Below are positions 1 through 14,199 of a stretch of DNA of 64,000 bases, in pieces. The position numbers and the translations under genes are program-made. Position 1 is the first letter of the stretch. Every line of letters starts with the position of its first letter. The notes under the pieces are model-generated. The model saw only the letters and a program-made list of their open reading frames with translations. It was not told where the DNA came from and searched no databases. This stretch comes from Planococcus citri (taxonomy: Eukaryota; Arthropoda; Insecta; Hemiptera; Pseudococcidae). The stretch is taken from NCBI RefSeq assembly GCF_950023065.1, contig NC_088680.1:39482559-39546558 (forward strand), in the 5' to 3' direction.

Positions 1-1330
1 CTATACTAAGAGTCTAACAAAATTTTCTTTGGATTGTTTTTTTTTTCTTAAAGAAGTGAACAACTGGCTGGCCCATAAAACAATTTCATAGCACCCATGG
101 CAATCATTAGGCTTTTTCTGAAAAATAAGGGGCTTTCCTGAAAATTTTTTTTGGAGCCCTCATCAAAGTTCTGCAATAGCACTTTCCACCCTCGGAGTGC
201 CACTGAATGAAATTTTGCATGTATCGGCATAAGTAGGTATCCATATCCGATCAACAATTACAGTTTGACAGTTGACATTTCGCAGTTCTGCAGAACTCAT
301 GTACGTACCTATATGTCTGCAACATGCATAAATATGAATACCTTGTAAGTACAGGTACGAATCACACTAACATATGATAGGAAATGGAATAAAATTCATC
401 GTTTCATTATTATACCATTAATCTTGCACACGATTGCTGGTAATAAACGGTAAAAACGATATAATTAAACGGTTCGCGTTTAAAAACCACACATTACGTT
501 GTAATTACGCCAAACAAGACGCACGTCAAGTTGGAATGCGAGACTGCCGAAGCAGAGGGGCAGCGGGGGGACGCTTTGACGATATTTTGGCAACCACTGT
601 CGGCGTCGTCGTCCACGCCGACAAAATTTTCTGTTACATAAGTATAGTAAGGTACGAGTACATCGATCGATGCGCGTCGCGATGTTTGGTGGCGCTGCCA
701 AGGTGGGGCACTATACGACAACGATTCCCCTATTTAATTATACGCTAACGTATTGATGGGCGTAACGTTATCCGCGATTGGTTCCGGCTTCTGACCACGC
801 CTCGCTGCCCGTACAGTACTCAACCCCCGGAACGTGTATCTGCGGATACCTAGGCCAAGAAACCAACACAGCGTAAGACTTCCAATTCCAGATAAACCAG
901 TTCCTATCGCCGGTCCTTCAGATGGTTCGTTCGACAATGCGCGTCGCTATTATACTCATTTTTCTACTATTTTCATGTGTACCGTATCATTAAACGTTGA
1001 GGACAGTTTGAAAAGTGCACATTTGCGGTTATCGTCGCTTTTTATTATTGTTATTATCTTCGCGCAGAAGGTTTTTGTTTAGTTTCGATAAAACCGCGTA
1101 TAATTATCGTCCGTTATTTTTATTATCCATTATTTTGTCATTGTTTACTATCACGGTCGTTCGTTTCTATGCTATTTAATTATCATGTTAACTACCGACT
1201 TGAATCCGAGCCGTGTCACCGGTCATTTTTACGGTTCTCATCAGTTGAATTTAGCCAAATCGGTAATTATACAGTTTCTTCTTCTTTTTCTTCTTCTTCG
1301 ACTCTTCTTTCTTTCATATAGATAGATACC
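1..1330. other. No gene recognised; CpG-rich island at about 500-960
   Basis: The 500-960 stretch is distinctly GC-richer, with CACGCC (796-801) and GGTGGGGC (702-709), which resemble Sp/KLF GT-box sites. Overlapping open frames of 67-104 codons on both strands look like a by-product of the composition. It may be an upstream promoter or enhancer island. Confidence 0.3.
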
Positions 1331-4300
1331 TGTGTCATAAAGATATTATATGGATAGTATATGATAATCTTTCAATTTTTTTTACTCAGCTTGATGTTTG
1401 CTCTTTTCGCCTTTTTACACTCGAATGACAATAGGTACTTACACTTAACCAGGTACTTGCCATTTTAGGTACTTACAATAATTGCATTATTTTTTTTATC
1501 ATTCGTTAAATTTTCCTGAATCGCATCGATGACTTAATTTCACTTTTAAAATGGATTATTCCATTCGTGTCGCGTGTGTTTACGGTGGCCGATCGCGACA
1601 TCAATCATCATCTTGATTATACTTACTTATAGGTACCTACCAACCCATTTAATTGATCAATCATCGTTATATATTGACTTTGGATTAATTCACCCAAAGC
1701 AACTTTTCAACTTCGTGTCGTGTGTGTATTGTAATTTTCATTAAGTTCAGTGTGGTCATCCTATTAACATTAGACGCGAGTTAATTTACCTATCTACATG
1801 ATTGGTAGGTGTCAACGAACCCAAAAATTCAGTGTAGATATTCGTTGCTTTCTAATTTGCAAGCAATGCATATTTTAAAGAATTCAATTGGCAACGTTTC
1901 TGATGAGAAAATTACTTCGTGTAAGAGAGAATCAACCTGTGATGAATAATGGTTCTCGATTGTACGAGTATCTCCAAAAAAATTCCATTCACTTCCTGGA
2001 TGTTTGCTCGATGAAAATTTGGTGAAAAAAATTCTTTCACAATAGCTCATCTGTTTCAATTTCAATTGAAGTTGGCGGAAATACATTTGGTGAAAGAAAG
2101 ACTCTGAGAGGTTGGGTGAATGAACTTTATACAAGTCTCAGATTGAGAGCAGATGTATTCCAAGAATTTCTCCTGTAGTCAGCTACAGCCAATAGATGAT
2201 GGATTTAATAGAAGATGCTGATAAACAGGTGTGCTTCAGGAGGGAGAGGGGGGGTCTGGAATGGACAGTGCCAAAATTTTGCATCAGTGTAAAAAATTGA
2301 TGTCCAAATTATGGAGAAAGAGAGCCCTTCCGCAAAAAATTGTCAAGTTTTTTTTGTGTAAGAACCCAAAAAGTTATCTCAAAAAATGCCATGAATCGTG
2401 ATCTTTCAATTTTGTTTGATTTTTTTCAAATTCTGCTCAAAAATCAAGGTGGGCTAGAATAGGACAGGAGAGGGGGAATTTTTTTTGATAAGATTCCTAA
2501 AACAGAAAAAAAGTAATTAAGCTGTCTATTTTGAAAAAAAAAACTGATAAAAAAAGATGTACCTACCCTAGTGGGAGAGAAAAGAAAGAGCAGCGATACC
2601 TACTTGATCATTTTTTTTTTCAAAAATGAAAAATTATGTTGGGGTGTTCTTCATTGAAGAAAATGTGCAGTAAGGGTAAAAATTAGTTCCATATCAAATA
2701 AAAATTTCCCCAAATGATGTTTTTTTTTTTTATTTTACAAAAACAATGTGCTCAAAATATAGATAGGAGGAGACAAAAGGGGGCAAATTGCCTTGGACCA
2801 TGATTTTCTAGACGTCCTCAGGTGAATGAGTTTTTTCAAGATTCATTTTTCTTTTTGATAGAAAAAATCCAAGTTTTCCTTAAGCTAATTTTTATGAGTA
2901 CCTATGAAGGATGTATAATTGAGTCAATTTCAACCACACTTGTCCTATTTTTCTCTTTTTCTCATTCAATTCTATACCATTGTATCATTTCAACATAAAT
3001 TTATGGAACGTCTATTAGCCCAATTTTTTTCCCTCTTCCCAATCATGAAGTTATGCATGCCCAATGAAATGATTACCTAGATATTTCAATCGTTTTTGAA
3101 TTTTTTTCTGTCTTGCAGTTATGCCTTTTAGAACATCCTGCAAGCCCTCCAAATTGATGTAGGGGTTTCAAATTTGGAACGTACCATGGGGAAATTTTAC
3201 TGAAGTGCCTTGTGCAGGTTTCAAGCATCTAAACCTATTAGACCTCTTCTCCAGGGTGAAAAAAGTTTATTTTTGGGAAGTAAATGAATATTATGAGAGG
3301 AATAGCTCAGTTCATTGACATCTCTGTCGTATTTTCTACAAATCTACCTTTTCTTATTCTTGAGAATAAAACCACCTATACGTTCACGAAAATCTTTAAT
3401 TAGACAAATAAATGACTGAAGCTCATTGTAAGGGATAGAGAGTCTAATTTCTGTAGGTACTTCTTCAACACTTAATCTGATCATTTTCATCACCTAAAGA
3501 TCCTCTCTTAAATTACTTCCCAATCTGGCTTATTTTCGAATCATAATAGCACAACTTCTTTTGTACATCAAACACCTTATACAAGGCTCGTATTTTTAGG
3601 GTAGTCAATAAGGGTGCTTAATCTGAATTACACGTGAATCTACAATAATACGCTCATATTACGCAAATAATTAGTCGATATACCTATTTAGGAAATAAAA
3701 AAATACGAAGAAAAAAACCGCGCCGAAATCAGATCCGATACCTACCCTGTGAGGGGCGTTCTTATACACTGGTTTATTACCTTCGAGTAGGTATATGGTA
3801 GCTCGACGTCGAACCATTTAACTCCGTCAAAAGATTACTTTAATGGTTAAAGAATACACGGATTTGCCACCTGCTGACCATTTCTTTGAGTTAGGCTATT
3901 GAATTTGTACTATCTATTGTATTTGGATTAGCCAGGTACCCGTGAAGAGTTCTCTTTTCCACTTGAACGTATACTATACTATACGCACTCGCGCGCCTTT
4001 CAAGTGCCTGGAGAAGCGCCAAAACGTAAAAATCATCTTGATATGACATTCTTGAAAGATGCTACTGTGTAAACGTAAACGTAGTTCTAACTTATTTTCT
4101 TATATTTACGTGCCTGGGTACCTAGAATTATGAGCAGACGAGATTATAATCCAGTTAACGTATATACTTAGGTAGGTATTCAGATTCGCATCTCTATGTG
4201 TGATTTGCAAGGGTCAGTGAGCAAGAGGATAGAATTAATTTTCATCTTGGTTAAATTCGTTTTGACTCTGCTGTAGATTCTTCGTATATTAAAGGGTGAA

Positions 4301-6744
4301 TACGTCTGAGAAAATGTCAAAATGACACGTGACAAGCGTGATCTAATTGTGTCACTGTCTCGGTGGGTGGTTCGTTTGACGTATTAACGAATTTTCTCTT
4401 AACCCTATTAAAAGTGATTATTTTATGGTTATAGAAGGGGTCGATTGAAATTAGCATTGGTTTTTGGGGAGATCGTTTAAATTGTACGAAATTGAATTAT
4501 TCTATAATGTAATGATTTATGCGCGTATTATAAAAATACTTAATCCTTACTTACACAGTTTATATGTATAGTCATTTTTAAAAACATGAAGTGTAATTAG
4601 CTATGCATTTTTATTCTAATAACTTGCCTATTGTTTTATGGAAATGATCTTGAAACATTGTTTCACCCAGCGAAGGCTATATACGAGTCGACTTTCATCA
4701 TATTATAGGTAGAATATATACCTAGGCACTCGTATTTGCCAGTCGTGTGATATTAATTCACTGAAACGAAGGTTTTTTTTTTTACAAATTATCCATGCCG
4801 AAACAAAATATGTATACACTATACAGCAATCTGACCATGACGTGTCGATATTTGGGTAATTTTTACGCATTTTGCACGAATTAGTTATTCGCAGAAATAA
4901 ATACTTTAATGCTTTTACCCACCTCTACCTCATACCCCTACGTGGTACTCGAGAGAATACGCGAATCGCATGCTTTTACTAAATTTACCAGACCTTAAAA
5001 GTTGAAACACACAGAAAAAACCTTTTCATGCTACCCAAGGACCGAACCTCTTGTTCGTTTTAATTTTGTTAATTAACTAAGTATAAAAAAATTATTACAG
5101 CGAGCACGAAATTTCAGCCGTTTTTTTCAGTACCTACGTAGGTACCTAGATATGAGTTGTCCACGCATATGAATTTAATAATTGCTCGAATTTTTTAAAT
5201 TTTGCCCTGTTGGTGTTGCGGTAAATTAATTTAATGACGAGAAATTTTTTTTTACCGAGCACGAAAGTATTAGGTAGGTGCCTGAGTAAGGAGTAATTTA
5301 AAACTTTTCGCATTTTCCTTCCTTTTTTCGAGCTTTATTTAAATTTTTAATTCGTTTAGTTTTCTTTTATGCAATTACCTATAGGTGGGTAGGTAGGTAC
5401 TCGTAGTTTTTATGAATTTAAACTTTGAAGAGATTAGGCTTTTGCTCGGATAGCTCAAAGGTATAATAAAGGTAAAAATAGGATAATAAGGGAATGCGAT
5501 AGGTAGTGAGAAAATATTCTAGTAGGCACTGTACGAATGTTTCGTTTTTTAAATTCAATTCATTTTTTGCAGGTGCTCAAGTTTATTTTATTTTTTCAAA
5601 ATTAATTTTTGCTATTTGTGATAGAATCTTGGATATTTTAAAAAAATGATTAGATTCTCGGATGTTTTTTATTCGAATTGTGAAGTGAGTGAAGAGTTTC
5701 TCCTCCTCCCCCCTTTTGCAGACAGGTTATATAGTGCAATCTTTGTGTTCAGTTGTATTCTGAGTTCTTCAGTTTTATGTAGTTAAATCATTCTTCTTAT
5801 CAGTTATTACGTTATCAATCAGTGTCTCTATAATTGAGCCTAAATTACGATTTGAAATTTTAAGGATGTTTGAATGAGGTTCAAATCTTTTTCAATTTTT
5901 TCACCTCAGGATGGCTGGTAAAATGAGACAAATACTTATCTCAATTCAAATATAAATTGAAAAAAATAATCGAATTCTCACATTTTTAAACCTATTACTT
6001 ACTCGTCGTATTATATTTTTAAGGAAAAATTGAAATTCATGAGATTGAGATGTTTCAACTTATATAATTAATTAGGTAGGTAGGTACCTATAGGTGGTTA
6101 TTTATGAAAATCTCTTTTCGGAAGAGTCTGACCTCAATCCCCATCTATAATTGGAGAACTGAACAGTACCTCCTGATTGCAAAATTCTTCTTCACGTAGG
6201 AAAAATTGGGTTCATTGTTAAAACAATACTTTCAAAATTAATGTTGGTTTTTTTTTTGGCAAATTGCAGGAAACTGTTAACTTATTGACCAAATTGAAAA
6301 AATATTTTATTTGAAGCTTGGAATTTTTTAAAAACACAGTTTATTAGAAAATTACGATTTACTGCTGCTTATTATTTGTGCTGTAGTTGATCAAGTACAT
6401 ATTTCAAAAGTGTTTGCTTTTTTCCCATCCACATGAATGAAAAAATTTGTAACAAATAAATGCTGAAGTGTGTAATACCAAATTTTTGATTGCTTTAAAT
6501 TGTATTTCGAATTATTATTCCAGAAATTTTGCCCTAGCTGGCTAAAGGAATTTGCATGATTGTCCTTTTCTTCCATAAAATAACAATTTTTTTTCAAATC
6601 AGGTACTTACCTAATACCATACTCGATTGTTAGTAGATCTACATACTTTGAAATTATTTTCAAAATTTCAATTCTACCTTAATTAAGTAGTTTTTATGAG
6701 CATTCTACTCATGTTATAGAGAGAATTTCCCTGATAGTTGAAAA
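1331..6744. other. Non-coding; AT-rich block, then island at 3.7-5.2 kb
   Basis: About 2.2-3.3 kb and 5.5-6.7 kb are rich in A and T runs with no recognised gene. About 3.7-5.2 kb is more complex sequence with scattered GGTACC and TAGGTAGGTA words. I see no tRNA, coding exon or clear terminal inverted repeat. Confidence 0.4.
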
Positions 6745-7400
6745 GCTAATTTTTTGACCAATTTGTAAATTCCATGAAAAATTTGAAAGCTCATTGGAGG
6801 ATTCGAAAAGGTCAAACAGCGATTGTCTTCGAGACGGGAGACTGCGTCTGACAGTAGACACACCAGACGATATCTTGCCAAAAAAATCTATCGTTATAAA
6901 GTGTACTTTCTATGAAAATTCTATTTTTTTACATTTTCCAAAATTTATCTACAAATTGGTCAAAAATGAATTTTTGAACTGGCACTTCTGGAATTTCACA
7001 GTAACCATTTGAAATGGTCGAGAAAAAGGCAAATAAGCACTGACCAATGTTATCGGACCTAAAATTCATTTTCACCTCCTGCAAGTGATTTGAAATTTCT
7101 GGAGAAAATTCGAAAATTCGTTGGAGGCTCCAGAATGATCCAAAAGTAGGTTAGTAGTTTTTGATGTGATATTTAAAGGAATTATTCAGATTTGTTCACT
7201 TTGCTCGAAAAAGTGTTCATGAAAAATTATAAAAATCACCCTTGAAACAGCTTTCTAAAATTTTAAAAATTGGTCAAAAATTAAAAAATGAGTTTATGAA
7301 GGTATGAAATTTGATTACCGGGGGTCTTATCTACGATCTTACATACAATCCAGCTACTGGTTCAAAATACCTATCCTATATGAAAGTTGTTGATAAGGGC
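6745..7400 (+). repeat. Old dispersed repeat, copy A (uninterrupted)
   Basis: It shares order and wording with copy B (19,250-20,880, without its insert): GACCAATTTG(T/C)(A/G)AATTCCA, CAAA(C/T)AG(C/T)GATTGT(C/T)TTCGAG, ATAAGCAC(T/C)GA, a GGAGGCTCC motif, TTCACTTTGCTC and a TTTTAAAAATT(G/T)-type stretch. It has no coding capacity and clear terminal structure was not found. Its value is as the empty-site comparison for the foldback elements. Confidence 0.65.
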
Positions 7401-10400
7401 AATTCATAAAAAAATATTTAAAAAAAATCAAAGCAGGTAGGATTAGAATTTTTATTTGATTTAAAGGATACTTACTTTCAAAATCACATAAATTCTCAAA
7501 AAAAACTTCGACATTTTTTTCTGAAATCAAATCTAAGACTCGTGAAAAACGTAATTTTGATCATCGATACACTTTTTTGACCCTTACCCTTATTGTCCTT
7601 CTCCTAGATGTAAATAGGTAATTGCGAATATCTTTTCACTCAATACATTTCAGTTCACAAAATCACTCGCCATACGAAATTCACCATCCCAAAATCTGCT
7701 CTCAATACACACTTTAAGAACCACTAACCGTCGCATCATTCAAAGAGCAAAATCTTTCACAGTCTGTCGTACATTCCCCACGTGATGAGTTGATCCCAGC
7801 AGTTTTCAACAATTACCACTTTTATACGTGCACTTGATTCTAAGATAGATTAGCTCTGCATGTGATCGATTGCTTATTCCGTCCTGCTCCTTTGTATAGT
7901 CCTATATGTTGAATACGACCTGTGCGAATTTATGTACCGGTACACGAATCGAATCCTCTCTTCTTGTACGCTCGAGAGCTCGACCTCGATCGTAGACATC
8001 CTTTGAAGCGAAATTTTTACCTATTTTTAATCCCAGTGTACAGTTTCAGAGACGTGATGACTGCTGCTGACGAGACATGTCTAGAATCAGGTGCGAAGTG
8101 TAAAATGTTAAGAGTATAGGTTTATGGATTTTGGGATTTGTAAAAAGAGATGCTGATGAAGTTGTCACGAAAATTTCGTGTACCTACTAAATAGTACATG
8201 AAATAATTATACTAATAATCGCGATTAAATTATATGCTAGTAGGTGTGAATCTAGCCTATATGTGTCTGTAAATATGTACCTACAGTTCTTTAAAAAAAA
8301 GAGGCCGTTCATATCGATTAACCATTCTTCATTCGAATTAATAAATCTTTCAGAGTGGTGATAGATGTGTCTGAGAAATGGACAGATTTATTAAGACAAG
8401 ACTGACTGTAGTGACTTATCGATATGTGTCTATAAATGTACGATCATAACGTTTCTACAGTAATGCATCAAATACTCGCGTCTGTTTATGTAGGTATTAC
8501 GCGATGTAATTGGCTACACACACTGGCATATATATCTATGATGTAAATTACACTATAATTTCGAGCTTAAAATGCCCCGCGTAAATTTATATATTAAGCA
8601 ATAATCATATCGTGATTTAACACCGAACGTCCTCTACATCTCGCCATGTCCGCGTTCTTCCACCAGCATTGATTTATTCGAGGTAATAAAACCAGTCACT
8701 GATAAAAAAATCTAGGGTCGGAGGTTGCATGCGTTTTTTTGGGATATTTTTTTCATTCCAAAAAATCGCCTCAAGTTGAGTTGAAAAAAAAAACTGTACA
8801 TATTTAGCTGTTTTCCTCTATACGTGTACATATAACCAATGCACTCGACACGCAGTCTAACTATTGAATATGCCTATAGATATGAGGTATATGCAACAAT
8901 GTCACCTCAACTCGTATCACCGCCAAACATAATTTCTGCATCATTCACCTCGTCTCTTACGTCTGTCTGCTGGAAGGATAACAATTTATACACATAGTGG
9001 CCGGTATCTTTTGCAAGTGTCAAAGATCGTTTCACGTACGTAGTATCTTTTGAAAAATACCAAACGATTCGCAGCAGGGGATCCGATCCCGGGGAGGTGC
9101 GGACACATGGCTCACCGCAGGGTATCACGACCTAGAAAGAAAATACCGCTAGCACCCTCATAATCGCACCGAACGCCGAAAATTTGTTACAGAAATGCAA
9201 GAAAACGGAACTATTCGTCATTCTCTTATTTCAACCGGTTCTGGAATTTTTATAGTGTATTCTTTTTGCCTTTTTTTTTTTATTTTTACTGCCGACATTT
9301 TAACGCGTTTCTTAATAGCATAAATGTCTCATAAAAAGCGCCATTATATGGTGGAAAAATAGTCGTTTATAATGTTTGCCTTTTGCTCTTCTCCGCCGCT
9401 CTGCCCTTCTTGTTGTATGCATAACGCCGGCCAATGCATATGGCTAGATTTGTTCGTGTCGGCTATAACTGTTCTCTGAAACTGCTGCAGTTTCTGTTCC
9501 TCTTTGATATGGATCGACTTATAAATGTCTCAATGGTATGTTATTTTGTGTAGACATCGATGTCCTCAGAAATTAACACATTAATGTCCATCTGGAGGAT
9601 TGGTTAAATTCTACGACCACATGTGAAGTGTTTATGGTACCTATCTAACTTTATAGCAACTTAATGTTGATTCGTGGGCATTCTATGAAGTTATCACAGA
9701 CAGAAAATGAACTCTTCGGGTAATTTTATTGGCTGATGAAGTGATTCGTGCCCAGAAAATATTTTAAGGAATGGAACTGGAAAAATTTTATTGCATCTTG
9801 TAAGTTCAATCAAAATTATCTACCTACCTGCTCAATGAAATTGAAATTTCAACTCAAGTTCATCTACTTTCACTCTGCTTTAATGTGTGCGAAATTTTTT
9901 GCAAATTGAAAAATAACTCCTTGAAATCAGGGACTACTCATTCTTGATGAGGAAATGAACAGCTTGAAAATACCTCAAATACCCCTCGCTCACATAATTA
10001 TTTTATGAAAGTTCTCATCTGCATGAAAACTCCTTGATGCAATTTTCCATTTTCAAGACTTTTTTTTTTTGGAAAAATGTTACAAGAGAGTTGTACACCA
10101 AAAATTTTGATATACCTAGTTTTTGAACTTTTTGGTGAAATGAAATTGGCTGGAAGGAGGAAATGATGGTTTTTGAATTTCTCATTTTGAGGTAATCCTC
10201 TTGAAAACTGTTCAACGGTCAAGAGCTAGGAATTTTATTTTATTATTGTTTTTCTGAGGGGGGGGGTAATGTTGTGACTTTGTAGACAGTCAAAAAATTC
10301 AAGTCATGTGACATATTTTGGAATTTTATCCAAAGGTAAATAAATTTTCTCCATTATCACATTTCAAAAAAAATCATAAAATTTGAATATTCCAGAATCG

Positions 10401-11034
10401 TAATTTTCTCCACCACATTCTGTGGATTTTTTTTTGAGATGTCCAATAAAATCATAAATATAGGTAAGATCTTCTTTTCCCCTCTAAAATACAGCAGCTG
10501 ACCCTTGATCAGGAATATTGAAAATTTACCATTTTTGGGAAAGAGGAAGGGAGAAAAAAGCTGAACAAAAAGGATCTCTGAAAATTTTTCAAAACCATTG
10601 TGAGTAGAGGTCCACCTTACATGATTTCAAAATCTTCGTACCTAATATTTTTGAAGGAATTTTGACAAAAAAAGTTATTGTTTTTGAAAATTACCTACTA
10701 AACATTGTATCAAAATTTAAGACAGATGCTTTTCAAATTAGTTTTCAAAGTTGCATTTTACTGTTTTTTTTTGATAAAGGGTACCTACACGTAAACAAGT
10801 GGAAATGCCGAAAATGATGAAAATTGCAATCGTGTTGAACACGATTTGAGTGTCTTTTTCATTCTTGATTTTGTTCATCAAAATTTGAAAAATAAACAAA
10901 ATTATTTTTTGAAAAAATTCTAGTTCCTGGAACATATGTTAGAACTGCCAATTAATTTTTTCATCTAACAAGAGAGGAATCCCAATCCACAGAGAAAATT
11001 TTAAATCAAACAAAAGATACATCAGAAGTCCAAA
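7401..11034. other. Non-coding; island at 7.6-9.6 kb then AT-rich block
   Basis: The island contains the minus-strand exon-like interval and otherwise nothing recognised. From 9.7 kb the sequence becomes homopolymer-rich, including a 10-G run at about 10,258. Confidence 0.4.
8961..9131 (-). other. Exon-like open interval, product unrecognised
   Basis: On the minus strand, TATTTTCTTTCTAG ends just before 9,131 and a GTAAGA donor follows 8,961. The 171 bases between are exactly 57 open codons, phase 0 at both ends, in a locally GC-rich patch (for example CGGGATCGGATCCCC). The peptide begins VVIPCGEPCV and matches no family I know. No neighbouring exon was found, so this may be coincidence inside a conserved non-coding island. 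Confidence 0.2.
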
Positions 11035-11853
11035 TTTCAGGTGCTAAAGTACGTTTTTCGAATTTTGGTGAATTAAAAAAAAAATAAAATTTGGGCCAGA
11101 AATGAAAAAAGTTTAAAATTTTACTAAATTGAACTGTAAAGCCAAAATTTAGTATGAATCCTATTTTTGAATCTTTCTCTGGAATCGATTAAAGACAGTT
11201 CAGAACAGTTTTGAGCTGTTCTGGAGCCTCCAGCAGATTTTTTAAAAATTGAATTCTCTATACAAAATTTCATTCTCGTATGTAGTTGGAAAGCTAAAAT
11301 TTTCTTCACACCCTTAATTTCAACATCGAGAGTCGATTGGAGATAGTTTCAAACCGTTCTTGAGTCTCCAGTCATATTTTGAGAATTCCAGATTTTCAAA
11401 AAGTGCCATAAAAACCGTCCAAAATGCGATTGGTGCTTGCTCAAATCGGTTTCTGCCTGTTCAAAACCATATACGTATTTCTCCAGCGCATGAAAAGCTG
11501 GAGCTTACTACATTTCGCTGGAGGCTCCAGAACGGCTTGGAACCACCTTCAACCGACTCAACATGTTGAAATTAGGGTACCTACCTATATTGAAAATTTT
11601 AACTTTCCAATTTTAATGAATGATAATTTTGTAGAAAATTCAAGTTTCAAAAATCTGCTGGAGGCTCCAGAACTGCTGTAAACTGTTCCGAACCACTTTC
11701 AACCAATTCGAAGAGTCGAAAATAGGGTATTATGTCAATTTTCAGCTTTTTTGGTCAGTTTGGTACAATTTTGATTTTTTCAAATTTTTTACACAAATTC
11801 TATTTTTTTTAAAAATTGAAAACCCCACTTTAACAGTTGAAATTTTGGCTCGT
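11035..11853. repeat. Large inverted repeat (foldback) with GGAGGCTCC cores
   Basis: The left arm (about 11,035-11,420) is the inverted counterpart of about 11,440-11,853: GTGCTAAAGT...AAAGCCAAAATTTAG...CTGTTCTGGAGCCTCCAGCAG against CTGCTGGAGGCTCCAGAACTG...TTTTCAGCTTTTTTGG...CTTTAACAGTTGAAATTT. It is the same family as 40,475-42,221. There is no coding sequence beyond chance ORFs. The outer borders are approximate. Confidence 0.7.
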
Positions 11854-14199
11854 GGTGTATTTTTACATTTTCTTTCGATTTATAGCTTTGTTTGGTTCGA
11901 AAATTTTTCTTCCGGTTAGGATATCTCATCTCCCTGGGGTACTTAGATACACTATTCCATTTCCTTCAACATTTACTAAGAAAATGGCTTCGAGGGACCA
12001 TGGAGGGAAGATACAGATTCATAATTTTGAATAAGAAAAAATTCGAATTGAAACAAATTTCAAAGTGCTTGTCCACCTTCTTTCTTATAGATGTGTAGAA
12101 AAATTCCCCTCTCCACTGGCAAAAAATCTGTAAATTTTTCTCTGAAAATTAAATGAGAAAAATACTCAGGTAAACACCAAAAATAACACTACATTTCCGG
12201 CCGCGTTTCATATCATGAACTGATGAACATTCCTTCCACAAATGCATGGTAGGTAGGGTACCAAGATTTGCTGTACACGCAAGTGTAAATTTCATAAATA
12301 AAATTTTCCAAAGCGCGAAAAAAATAAACGGTAGCATTCTATACAATGAATAGCGTTCAACCTACTTGTAAATAATTTCGAAAAAGAACTAATATTAATT
12401 TATTTCTTTACCTCGGAGAGGTTTTTAAAAGCCGAAAACTTAACAGCGTAGACATGAATTATGGCCAAACCGTGGCGGCACTTAACTTGAAACGTTTTAA
12501 CGGTCAGTTAATTAAAACGATCGGCTATTTGTTGGCTTCTGAGTCTGATATATACGATGTTGGTGAAACAAAACGTCGCAGGCAGAAGTAGAGTAGAATA
12601 TAGAAAAGAACACTGTTTAAAGTCAGAACTAGCCTCAGGTTAATGTTCAAAAATTTAACATGCTTCTTATATTCGGCCGGGCTCGTTTGTTTGTTAGAAA
12701 ACTACCTATAGCTCAGCTTACCTTAGCATCTGTGAAGATGATTCGAGCTGCTTGAAAATTTATATAAAAATTTCTCCTACCTGATGCAAACTTGTTTTTG
12801 TTTTTTCGGGGGTTATCAGTATAATCACACGTGTATGTATATGGAAATTATTATTTTTTATTTCCATATTAGATCTTTAAGGACTTGAGGTTATATTGCT
12901 TGTACCTATCTTTTCATATGCAGAGAAATAAAAGTATATCGCCTTGACCGTGATCGCGTATAGAGCACCTATCGGTCTTCGATAGGTTTTTTTTTTCAAC
13001 CGCGAACAATAAATAGTCGAAGAATGAAAACAAAACAAAAAAAAGAACTTGTAACATTCGAAATATGTTATCTGATTTATGTATGACATAATAACGCTGA
13101 AACATTAATTATAAGCGAAAAAGCCTGTCATCTTGAACTTTGTTATTATATTGTATAATTATACGCTATTATTATCGCGTCGGAACTGTTATAAATAATA
13201 ACACAATTTCGTTTCATGCTTCAACACCCGAAAGAATTTATTCTACATGTACAACGGTGTAAAATTTTACTATATAGGTACCTACGTGAAATTTCGAATT
13301 CGATCGATTGGCTAAAAATACGTATAGTATTCGTGGTTATTTATATTTTGAAATGCATAATGCAATTGCACGTTGAAGTTCTGAGGCCTATCTACATGAG
13401 TCGTAAGATTCATTCAGTTTTATTATTACTATAGATACAGACGTATGTATTCATAATACAAATGAAGGGTACCTACCTGCAATTTTATATCCGCCATTAT
13501 ATCTATCTAACGAGTCAATTAAACAGATTATTAATGTTCCTTGACGAGTTGAAAAAAAAATACTGTATGATAATGACGTATTTTTATTATAGTCATTTGA
13601 GGGGTTTAATTGATAATTTTTTTTTTTTTTTGTAAGTTGGATTTTATTATATGTACGCGATAGGTGTACTTGCGCTTTGAATTCGAATACGTACCTACCT
13701 ATGCATGCCCTGAAGCAATTCTGTGAGAGCTTAGAGGTGTATTCAGTGTTTCGTTAAACTTCTGCTGTCCATTGCCGGTATCCACAAGTAGCTGATTGCA
13801 TCGTTTTCTTCAATTCAAGGTTCAATGATCGGTTTTTGTGAGTGATAAGATCTATTTTCACAGTCAACATTCGTTGCTGTGTTGAAATTATGTACTCATT
13901 TTAAAAGATGGAGTTTGAGCCAAAGTTGTTCCTAGGTAGTTCAGTTCTAAAAACGTAGGTACTTGTTTTCTGGGGGGGGGGGGATGAAAAAATGTCAAGA
14001 ACCAAATACTTACACCAGAACATTAAAATTTGAGAATCACTACTCGAGAGTGAAAACAAATTTCGATGTACATGCAGAGGAGTTCCTTGGAAAAAATTGA
14101 GACTAACCCCAGCTCATGCATAAAAACTATAACTATACATACCAATTTTCCTTGAGAGAGTCGTATGAATTTTTTGGCAAACCTTTGGGGAATATGTAA
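11854..14199. other. Non-coding; island at 12.4-13.9 kb
   Basis: It has complex sequence with homeodomain-type ATTA words and no recognised ORF. A G-run of about a dozen bases lies at about 13,972. Confidence 0.4.

Noticed and set aside
434..748. 104-codon frame and overlapping minus-strand frames
   Set aside because: Frames on both strands in the same CpG-rich stretch point to composition, not coding.
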